A DNA stretch of 17,726 nt, from assembly GCA_002401525.1 (NCBI GenBank), contig NVTH01000209.1, forward strand, positions 1 through 17,726. The letters run 5' to 3'. Shown here piece after piece: positions 9,947-16,634 of this stretch. Within the stretch, counting starts at the first letter, position 1. Each line of letters starts with the position of its first letter. The notes below the pieces were generated by a model, which saw only the letters and a program-made list of their open reading frames with translations, had not been told where the DNA came from and searched no databases. The stretch is from Moraxellaceae bacterium. Its GTDB lineage: Bacteria; Pseudomonadota; Gammaproteobacteria; Pseudomonadales; UBA3067. The position numbers were made by a program, and so were the translations under genes.

Positions 9947-9977
9947 AATTGATCAATTTCTGATTGAACTGCCAATC
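9947..9977. promoter_or_regulatory. Palindrome and inverted repeat upstream of the carA promoter, possible operator
   Basis: A perfect 12-bp palindrome AATTGATCAATT (9947-9958) is followed at once by an inverted repeat GATTG-N6-CAATC (9962-9966 and 9973-9977). Both lie within about 50 bases upstream of the -35 box of the carA promoter candidate, where a regulator of arginine or pyrimidine genes might bind. Neither matches an ArgR box that I can recognise with confidence, so the factor is unknown. Confidence 0.35.
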
Positions 9978-10057
9978 AAACTAGTATCTGAACTATTTCT
10001 TAAACTATTTCTTAAGCGATCTCTTAAACTATTATTTGAACTATCGCTGACGCTGCT
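9962..10057. repeat. Degenerate 12-bp tandem repeat in the dapB-carA gap
   Basis: Read on the plus strand from 9962 in steps of 12, the units are gattgaactgcc, aatcaaactagt, atctgaactatt, tcttaaactatt, tcttaagcgatc, tcttaaactatt, atttgaactatc and gctgacgctgct. The tetramer AACT occurs at the same place in six of the first seven units, and units 4 and 6 are identical. The array starts about 50 bases after the dapB stop (reading along the minus strand) and ends about 30 bases before the carA -35 box. No ORF with a good start covers it. The rest of the 325-base gap holds the carA promoter and leader described separately. Confidence 0.65.
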
Positions 10058-10108
10058 TAGCAAAAAACCAGCAACCCACCAACATCCACTTTAGGTTCTG
10101 TGCCACAG

Positions 10109-10933
<825 letters not shown>

Positions 10934-10999
10934 CTAGCTTGGGGGTTAGGCTCACACCCTCCAGCATTTATCGCTTCCTAATTTACGCGGCTGAGTCTA

Positions 11000-11034
11000 G
11001 GGTCGATAGGCCATTGTTCTTTAACAATCGACCC
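11000..11034. terminator. Hairpin after dnaJ, possible terminator without a U-tract
   Basis: Arms GGGTCGAT (11000-11007) and ATCGACCC (11027-11034) pair perfectly, with a smaller nested TTGTT/AACA pairing in the loop. The hairpin begins 28 bases beyond the dnaJ stop and about 90 bases before dapB. It may separate the chaperone genes from dapB. No run of T residues follows on either strand, so intrinsic termination is uncertain; transcript end protection is an alternative. Confidence 0.35.
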
Positions 11035-11062
11035 CCATAACTCACTCTCGCAGAACTGCCGC

Positions 11063-12190
11063 CTAGAAAAAACTTTTTACATTATCAAACCAAGAGTTTT
11101 TCCTCGGTGACTGGCGATTTCCGCCCGCATCAATGGAAGTCTGAAATTCGTGAAGCAACGTTTTCTGCTGCTTAGATAAGTTGACTGGGGTTTCCACGAC
11201 TACCTTGCAGAGCAAATCGCCAGTAGAACCACCACGCACTGGTGCCACGCCTTTACCTCGCAGACGAAATACCTTACCGGTTTGCGTTTCATGAGGAATC
11301 TTCAGTAGCACACGGCCATCAAGGGTAGGCACTTCTAGCTCCCCGCCAATGCTTGCATCTGCAAAAGAAATCGGCACCTCACAGTAAAGATGCTTGCCAT
11401 CGCGTTCAAAAATCTCGTGATTGCGCACTGACACCTGCACGTATAAATCGCCAGCCGGCCCGCCGTCCGCACCCGCTTCGCCTTCGCCGCCTAAACGTAC
11501 TCTATCGCCCGTGTCCACACCGGCGGGGATTTTCACCGAAAGAGTCTTGGTTTCTTCAATACGACCTTTACCAAAACAGCTGGCACATGGATCCTTAATG
11601 GTCTTACCCTTACCGTGACATCGCGGACAGGTCTGCTGAACAGAGAAGAAACCCTGCTGCATTCTTACCTGCCCCACGCCACCACACATACTACAAGAGA
11701 TGGGGGTACTGCCTTTCTTTGCACCGGAGCCACCGCAAGGGCTACAGGAAACCAGTGTCGGCACTTTAATTTGTACTTCCGTGCCTCGAACTGCCTCTTC
11801 TAATCCTAACTCAAGGGTATAACGCAGATCCGAGCCTCGGTTGGAGCGCGCTCGACCACCACCGCCTCCGCCACGACCTCCGCCGCCTCCAAAAATATCG
11901 CCAAATACATCACCAAAGATGTCGCTAAAGCCTTCCGCGTTAAATCCAGCACCGCCACCACTTCGATCTAAGCCCTCATGACCGTGTTGATCATAAGTGC
12001 CGCGCTTCGAGCTGTCGGAAAGCACTTCGTAGGCTTCCTTCACCTCTTTAAATTTTTCTTCGGATTCTTTGTCATCTGGATTGCGATCCGGGTGAAATTT
12101 CATCGCCATACGCCGGTAGGCTTTCTTAATCTCTTGCTCCGAAGCACTCTTTTGAAGCCCTAGAACTTCGTAATAATCTCGTTTAGACAT
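11063..12190 (-). CDS. dnaJ: Hsp40 co-chaperone DnaJ
   Basis: DnaJ delivers unfolded clients to DnaK and stimulates its ATPase. The 375-residue protein is a class A DnaJ. It has an N-terminal J domain with HPD at 33-35 and a Gly/Phe-rich linker (about 77-112, with [16 protein letters not shown]). The zinc region has four CxxCxGxG motifs at 149-156 (CSPCGGSG), 166-173 (CSMCGGVG), 188-195 (CPRCHGKG) and 202-209 (CASCFGKG). The C-terminal client-binding domains follow. The ATG at 12190 gives the standard start [12 protein letters not shown]; the ribosome site is weak. It lies 266 bases downstream of dnaK, and two terminator-like hairpins fill that gap, so part of its expression may depend on read-through or on its own promoter. 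Confidence 0.98.
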   Translation of the reverse strand: MSKRDYYEVLGLQKSASEQEIKKAYRRMAMKFHPDRNPDDKESEEKFKEVKEAYEVLSDSSKRGTYDQHGHEGLDRSGGGAGFNAEGFSDIFGDVFGDIFGGGGGRGGGGGGRARSNRGSDLRYTLELGLEEAVRGTEVQIKVPTLVSCSPCGGSGAKKGSTPISCSMCGGVGQVRMQQGFFSVQQTCPRCHGKGKTIKDPCASCFGKGRIEETKTLSVKIPAGVDTGDRVRLGGEGEAGADGGPAGDLYVQVSVRNHEIFERDGKHLYCEVPISFADASIGGELEVPTLDGRVLLKIPHETQTGKVFRLRGKGVAPVRGGSTGDLLCKVVVETPVNLSKQQKTLLHEFQTSIDAGGNRQSPRKNSWFDNVKSFF

Positions 12191-12270
12191 ACCATCACTA
12201 CCGGTTTAAAGAATTAATAAAATAAAAGTTAAAAAACTGCTCGCGCTTTAATGATCTAAAACAAACGGTT

Positions 12271-12308
12271 TTCCAAAATACAAAGACGCGAGGCAAGCCC
12301 CGCGTCTT
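12271..12308 (-). terminator. Terminator-like hairpin between dnaK and dnaJ (distal copy)
   Basis: On the minus strand AAGACGCGGGG-CTTG-CCTCGCGTCTT forms an 11-pair stem (one G/T wobble) with a four-base loop, occupying 12308 down to 12283. It is followed by TTTGTATTTTGG, an interrupted T-rich stretch. This is a GC-rich stem of intrinsic-terminator type, about 150 bases beyond the dnaK stop and about 90 bases before dnaJ. Confidence 0.65.
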
Positions 12309-12333
12309 CAAAATCTCAACAATGCCTCAACCG

Positions 12334-12400
12334 AAAAACCTCAGCTGAATTAAGATCTGCGGCATAAATCATTTCACGCCTTGTTCTCATTCAGCCGAGG
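12334..12400 (-). terminator. Branched hairpin with T5 tail after dnaK (proximal copy)
   Basis: On the minus strand, outer arms CCTCGGCTGAAT (12400-12389) and ATTCAGCTGAGG (12350-12339) pair over 12 positions with one G/T wobble and run directly into TTTTT (12338-12334). The 38-base interior contains a second hairpin of eight pairs, GGCGTGAA-ATGA-TTTATGCC. The structure starts 57 bases after the dnaK stop. It could terminate most dnaK transcripts or stabilise their 3' end, and a second terminator-like hairpin follows it. Confidence 0.55.
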
Positions 12401-12456
12401 CTCATCGCTTTAACTGCATTTATTCATTTAATCACACTGTCCAACACCGCTCAAAG

Positions 12457-14382
12457 TTAGTCTTTAACTTCTTCGAACTCAGCATCCACAGCGTCATCAC
12501 TACCACTTGCTGGAGCCTCTTCCTGCTCCGTTTCAGCGCCGCCTGCCGCTTCCGTTTGAGCTGCTTGTTCAGCGTACATTTTTTCCGCTAAGCTAGAAGT
12601 CACTTCAGTCAACGCATTGGTTTTGGCTTCAATCTCGTCTTTGTTATCATTTTTCAGAGCTTCCTCTAAATCAACGATGGCTTTTTCAATATTGGCGCGT
12701 TCTTCCTCAGAAGCCTTATCACCGGCTTCTTCCAAGGTCTTCTTGGTGGCATGAATCAAACCGTCGCCTTGATTTCGAGCTTGAACTAACTCTTCAAACT
12801 CTTTATCTGCCTCAGCATTGGCTTCCGCGTCTTGCACCATGGCTTCGATTTCTTCATCGGAGAGGCCAGAAGACGCCTTGATGATAATAGATTGCTCTTT
12901 ATTAGTGGCCTTATCCTTCGCCGACACATTCAAGATGCCGTTAGCATCAATATCGAAAGCGACTTCAATTTGAGGAATGCCGCGTTGCGCAGGCGGGATA
13001 TCCGCCAAATCAAAACGACCCAGAGATTTATTGCCTGTTGCCTGTTTACGCTGCCCTTGCAGCACATGCACAGTAACCGCTGTTTGATTATCATCCGCAG
13101 TGGAGAAAACTTGTGAAGCCTTAGTCGGAATCGTGGTGTTTTTGTCGATGAGCGACGTCATCACCCCACCCATGGTTTCAATCCCAAGAGTCAAAGGCGT
13201 CACGTCGAGTAGCAATACGTCTTTGACATCACCGGACAATACTCCTGCCTGAATCGCAGCCCCCATGGCCACGGCTTCATCAGGATTGACGTCTTTACGG
13301 CTTTCTTTGCCGAAGAACCCTTTTACTTGTTCTTGAACCAAAGGCATCCGAGTTTGGCCGCCCACTAGAATCACGTCATTGATTTCAGACTTGCTCAAGC
13401 CAGAATCTTTCAATGCTACTTGGCAAGGCTTCAACGTCGCCTCAACTAACTCTTCCACCAAGGACTCTAATTTAGCGCGAGTGACTTTAATGTTTAAATG
13501 CTTAGGGCCTGATTGGTCTGCAGTAATATAGGGTAGATTCACATCAGTTTGTTGGGTTGTGGACAACTCAATCTTAGCTTTCTCAGCGCCTTCTTTCAGG
13601 CGTTGCAGTGCCAACGGATCATTGTGTAAATCGATGCCCGATTCTTTCTTAAATTCTGCCGCGAGGTATTCAATCAAACGCAAATCGAAATCTTCTCCAC
13701 CCAGGAAGGTATCACCACTGGTGGCCAATACTTCAAACTGATGCTCGCCGTCCACTTCAGCAATCTCGATAATAGAGATATCGAAAGTTCCGCCACCTAA
13801 GTCATAAACTGCCACGACACTGTCGCCACGGTTTTTGTCCATGCCGTAGGCCAAGGCCGCAGCAGTAGGCTCATTGATAATACGTTTAACGTCCAGCCCA
13901 GCAATACGGCCCGCATCTTTAGTGGCTTGACGCTGGGAATCGTTAAAATACGCCGGCACGGTGATGACCGCTTCGGTGACTTCAGTGCCTAGATAGTCTT
14001 CAGCAGACTTCTTCATTTTCTTCAATACTTGGGCTGAAATCTGCGGAGGCGCTTGTTTTTCGCCGTTCACTTCGACCCATGCGTCACCGTTATCCGCCGG
14101 GACGATTTTATAGGGCACCATGGAGATGTCTTTTTGGACCACTTTATCTTTGTGCTTACGGCCGATCAATCGCTTTACAGCAAACAAGGTGTTTTCGGGA
14201 TTGGTCACCGCTTGACGCTTAGCCGATTGCCCGACAATCCACTCTTTATCGTCGGTATAAGCAACAATCGAAGGCGTGGTTCGATCACCTTCAGAATTTT
14301 CGATTACTTTTGCTTTGCCGTCTTCGAGCACGGAAACACAGGAATTAGTAGTCCCCAAGTCGATGCCAATAATCTTACCCAT
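12457..14382 (-). CDS. dnaK: Hsp70 chaperone DnaK
   Basis: DnaK is the ATP-dependent Hsp70 that binds exposed hydrophobic segments of client proteins, working with DnaJ and GrpE. The 641-residue protein is full length. The nucleotide-binding domain shows the phosphate loops [11 protein letters not shown] (5-15) and [11 protein letters not shown] (about 195-205) and the adenosine motif [10 protein letters not shown]. The interdomain linker [10 protein letters not shown] is intact, followed by the beta-sandwich substrate domain, the helical lid and the acidic C-terminal tail ending EFEEVKD, which recruits co-factors. The ATG at 14382 follows a good GGAGAG site. A sigma32-type promoter lies about 135 bases upstream, in the gap after grpE, so dnaK can be transcribed separately from grpE during heat shock. 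Confidence 0.99.
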   Translation of the reverse strand: MGKIIGIDLGTTNSCVSVLEDGKAKVIENSEGDRTTPSIVAYTDDKEWIVGQSAKRQAVTNPENTLFAVKRLIGRKHKDKVVQKDISMVPYKIVPADNGDAWVEVNGEKQAPPQISAQVLKKMKKSAEDYLGTEVTEAVITVPAYFNDSQRQATKDAGRIAGLDVKRIINEPTAAALAYGMDKNRGDSVVAVYDLGGGTFDISIIEIAEVDGEHQFEVLATSGDTFLGGEDFDLRLIEYLAAEFKKESGIDLHNDPLALQRLKEGAEKAKIELSTTQQTDVNLPYITADQSGPKHLNIKVTRAKLESLVEELVEATLKPCQVALKDSGLSKSEINDVILVGGQTRMPLVQEQVKGFFGKESRKDVNPDEAVAMGAAIQAGVLSGDVKDVLLLDVTPLTLGIETMGGVMTSLIDKNTTIPTKASQVFSTADDNQTAVTVHVLQGQRKQATGNKSLGRFDLADIPPAQRGIPQIEVAFDIDANGILNVSAKDKATNKEQSIIIKASSGLSDEEIEAMVQDAEANAEADKEFEELVQARNQGDGLIHATKKTLEEAGDKASEEERANIEKAIVDLEEALKNDNKDEIEAKTNALTEVTSSLAEKMYAEQAAQTEAAGGAETEQEEAPASGSDDAVDAEFEEVKD

Positions 14383-14517
14383 TGTATTTTCTCTCCAATT
14401 TCAAATCTTTAATCGTCTTTAAACATTTTTATGCGAACCCAGGGTAACTTTCGTATTGCCGGCCTGCACTTTGATAAATTTCTACAGCAATAAATCGTTG
14501 TGTAATCTTGTTTCTTA

Positions 14518-14545
14518 ATATTGGTATGACGCGCCAGTTTTCAAG
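14518..14545 (-). promoter_or_regulatory. Sigma32-type heat-shock promoter for dnaK
   Basis: On the minus strand the -35 box CTTGAA (14545-14540; the next base is A, giving CTTGAAA) is separated by 14 bases from ACCAATAT (14525-14518), which matches six of eight positions of the -10 consensus CCCCATnT. The spacing is the same as in the grpE promoter at 15306-15333. Transcription would begin near 14511, leaving a leader of about 130 bases before dnaK. No CIRCE repeat is present in this gap. Confidence 0.6.
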
Positions 14546-14606
14546 GCTGCTAATACAAAAACACCTCGCCACACCCATTACGCAACCATCCATCGCCGTA
14601 TACTTC

Positions 14607-15239
14607 TTAAGCGGGCGCCTTCGACACCACGACCATGGCCGCACGTACAAGCCGCCCATTTAAGGTATAACCTTTCTGCAATACTGCCAGCACCGAATTA
14701 GGCTCTGCGTCAGCATTTTCCAGCATGGACATCGCCTCATGGAACTGTGGGTCAAAGGGTTCCCCCTCTGGATCAAGACGCTTAACGTTAAATTTCTCCA
14801 ACACCTCTAGAAGCATTTTCAAGGTCAACGAAGCCCCTTCACGTAACGTTTTAGCTTGCTCGCCCTCAACCTCCTCGGTAGCAACCGCCTCTAGGCCTCG
14901 CTCCAGGCTATCCACCACGGGCAACAAATCACCCACGAAGCGCTCAAGAGCAAATTTACGTGCATTTGAGATTTCATTTTCAGTTCGTCGACGCACGTTT
15001 TGCATTTCTGCTTGCGCCCGAAGTACACCCTCTTTCTGCCCTTCTAACTGGGCTTCAAGTACCGTCACTTTCTCCGTCAAGGACTCAATGCTTTCAACAT
15101 CGGTATTGTCAGCCGCCTCATCAGTTTCAACTGAATCAACTAGATCAACTGAATCAACTACCTCACCAGTAATGGCCGCTTCGGGCGGAGTGTCGCCCTC
15201 TTCTTCCTCTAGCTCAGCGTTTGTGGACTCTTCCGCCAT
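14607..15239 (-). CDS. grpE: Nucleotide exchange factor GrpE
   Basis: GrpE dimers release ADP from DnaK and act as a thermosensor of the Hsp70 cycle. The 210-residue protein has an acidic, probably disordered N-terminus (about 1-50), the long paired helix (about 50-110, LTEKVTVLEAQLEGQKEGVLRAQAE...RRRTENEISNARKFALERF split over several turns), a four-helix region and a C-terminal beta domain ending GYTLNGRLVRAAMVVVSKAP. These are the family signatures. The ATG at 15239 has AGGAG seven bases upstream. The gene is 78 bases after hrcA. A sigma32 promoter overlaps the end of hrcA, and a terminator-like hairpin lies between that promoter and the ribosome site. An 18-bp tandem duplication lies within the acidic N-terminus. 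Confidence 0.98.
   Translation of the reverse strand: MAEESTNAELEEEEGDTPPEAAITGEVVDSVDLVDSVETDEAADNTDVESIESLTEKVTVLEAQLEGQKEGVLRAQAEMQNVRRRTENEISNARKFALERFVGDLLPVVDSLERGLEAVATEEVEGEQAKTLREGASLTLKMLLEVLEKFNVKRLDPEGEPFDPQFHEAMSMLENADAEPNSVLAVLQKGYTLNGRLVRAAMVVVSKAPA
15127..15162. repeat. 18-bp direct duplication in the acidic tail region of grpE
   Basis: Two adjacent 18-base units (15127-15144 and 15145-15162) are identical over their first 16 bases, TCAACTGAATCAACTA on the plus strand. In grpE they encode overlapping Val-Asp-Ser/Val-Asp-Leu steps (VVDSVDLVDSVE), keep the frame, and add only acidic or small residues to a disordered segment. Confidence 0.7.
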
Positions 15240-15262
15240 GCTTAACTCCTAAAATTCTGACA

Positions 15263-15286
15263 AAAAACAGCCCACCTAAAGCGGGC
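15263..15286 (-). terminator. Terminator-like hairpin in the grpE leader
   Basis: On the minus strand GCCCGC-TTTAG-GTGGGC forms a six-pair stem (one G/T wobble) at 15286-15270, followed after one base by TTTTTT (15268-15263). It begins 32 bases after the hrcA stop and ends about 13 bases before the AGGAG of grpE. It lies downstream of the sigma32 promoter at 15306-15333. It could end hrcA transcripts or act as an attenuator in the short grpE leader. Confidence 0.55.
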
Positions 15287-15305
15287 CAGAAAAGATTTGC
15301 AAACG

Positions 15306-15333
15306 ATATGGGGATGATTATTCCTGATTCAAG
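15306..15333 (-). promoter_or_regulatory. Sigma32-type heat-shock promoter for grpE, overlapping the end of hrcA
   Basis: On the minus strand CTTGAA (15333-15328) is followed after 14 bases by CCCCATAT (15313-15306), a full match to the sigma32 -10 consensus CCCCATnT. The -35 box lies inside the last codons of hrcA and the -10 box overlaps or follows its stop. The start point would be near 15299, giving a leader of about 60 bases for grpE. Confidence 0.85.
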
Positions 15334-16352
15334 GCCATGCTGAGAACTTTTGCTGTCACGTCGACAGTCGGTACCACTTTTTGGTAATCCATGCGCGTCG
15401 GACCGATCACTGCTAACACCCCAAGAACTTTCCCATCCAGGGCATAGGGCGCCGCCACCACGCTGCAATCCAGTAAGGCACTGGAGCCAGATTCAGCGCC
15501 AATAAAGATCTGCGCTTCATTGGCCTCAATGCAACGATCCATTAGGTATAAAATATCGCGCTTCTGATTAAAGGCCTCAAACAACTTGCGCAATTGAACC
15601 GAATCATGACCCGCCTGATCAAACATATGCGTTTCACCGGAGACAATATAATCATCGGCTTCCCGGCCCTCAGGAAACGCCTGAACGGCCACCTCGAGTG
15701 CAGACTCAAGCATCTGATTCAGTGAGTTTTTATCCTTTTCCAGATAACTCACCAAGCCTTGCCTAATTTGAGTCAGCGACTGGCCGATAAAATGCTGATT
15801 GACGAAATTAGCGGCCTGCCGAAGCTCTATGTCTTCATACTCTCGATCTGTTTTGATAATACGATTTTGAACTTCTTTCTCATCCACCACCAACACCACC
15901 AATACTCGGCAGCCTGACAACGGCAAAAATTCAACCTGCCGTAACGAGGCTTGCTCAGTGCGAGGCAGCATTACCAAACCCGTCAGCTTAGTCGTGTCCG
16001 AAAGTAAATTAGACGCTGATTCAATCAATTGATGCGTATTCTGGGAGGAGTCAAAACGTTCTTCAATTTCACTTAAACGCGGCATCTGCAAAGGGCTGTA
16101 AGTCACCAAGGTATCCACAAACAGCCGAAAACCAAGCTGCGTTGGAATTCTGCCCGCCGAGGTATGAGGGGATTCGATAAACCCCCGGGCCTCCAATTCA
16201 GAAAGCATCTTTCGAATTGACGCCGGGCTCAGAGACAGCGCTGACGTATCCGCCAGGACCTTCGAACCCACAGGCTGTCCTTCACGAATATAGGTTTCGA
16301 CCAAATTCTTCAGTAATAAAGCAGCTCGCTCATCAAATTCTGGTGCAGCCAT
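15318..16352 (-). CDS. hrcA: Heat-inducible transcription repressor HrcA
   Basis: HrcA is a dimeric repressor that binds CIRCE operators (TTAGCACTC-N9-GAGTGCTAA) and is kept active by GroEL. The 344-residue product has the N-terminal winged helix (about 5-80) with the strong family signature GFIESPHTSAGRIPTQLGFRLFVDTL, followed by the GAF-like middle and dimerisation regions and the C-terminal block APYALDGKVLGVLAVIGPTRMDY. The recognition helix reads SPASIRKMLSELEARG (42-57). Most homologues I know have ATIRNxM there, so Asn is replaced by Lys48 and Met by Leu50. No CIRCE is visible in this window, so the target may be groESL elsewhere. The start ATG at 16352 has only a weak ribosome site. 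The gene is absent from Pseudomonas and enterobacteria. It is divergent from recN and its end carries the grpE heat-shock promoter. Confidence 0.95.
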   Translation of the reverse strand: MAAPEFDERAALLLKNLVETYIREGQPVGSKVLADTSALSLSPASIRKMLSELEARGFIESPHTSAGRIPTQLGFRLFVDTLVTYSPLQMPRLSEIEERFDSSQNTHQLIESASNLLSDTTKLTGLVMLPRTEQASLRQVEFLPLSGCRVLVVLVVDEKEVQNRIIKTDREYEDIELRQAANFVNQHFIGQSLTQIRQGLVSYLEKDKNSLNQMLESALEVAVQAFPEGREADDYIVSGETHMFDQAGHDSVQLRKLFEAFNQKRDILYLMDRCIEANEAQIFIGAESGSSALLDCSVVAAPYALDGKVLGVLAVIGPTRMDYQKVVPTVDVTAKVLSMALNQE

Positions 16353-16420
16353 GCAAATACCGATCGTCTATTTAAAAATTCAATTAAAAACCCGATTTAA
16401 AACCAGCGTGATCCAAAATA

Positions 16421-16441
16421 CTCAACTCGAGCTCTCAACTC
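16421..16441. repeat. Short direct repeat in the hrcA-recN divergent gap
   Basis: The octamer CTCAACTC occurs at 16421-16428 and again at 16434-16441, a 13-base period, about 70-90 bases upstream of hrcA. It might be part of a binding site in the divergent promoter region. The remainder of this 281-base gap is AT-rich, with several weak -10-like hexamers (for example TATAAA near 16506) but no CIRCE, no sigma32 promoter and no CTGT-N8-ACAG SOS box. Confidence 0.35.
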
Positions 16442-16634
16442 AAGTAAACCCGCCGCGACATTCCGCAACTTCAAATCCTAGTCGCTACTTTCCAAGCTGA
16501 CCACTATAAAACCGAGTTAAATAAACCAGGGAAGTAGAAATAATTCTGTATTGTCCCTAAATCCATTACTATCGAACCCGTAAAACGCCTGTACTTACGA
16601 TCATCTCAGCGGCCTGTACGCCATAGTAAATATT

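Noticed and set aside
14725..15252. 175-codon plus-strand ORF opposite grpE
   Set aside because: It is a Ser/Thr-rich antisense reading of an acidic gene. grpE on the other strand has full family signatures and a good ribosome site.
16353..16634. LexA/SOS box upstream of recN
   Set aside because: CTGT occurs several times (near 16547, 16589 and 16614) but never as CTGT-N8-ACAG. The two CCTGTAC copies are a short direct repeat that does not form an SOS palindrome.
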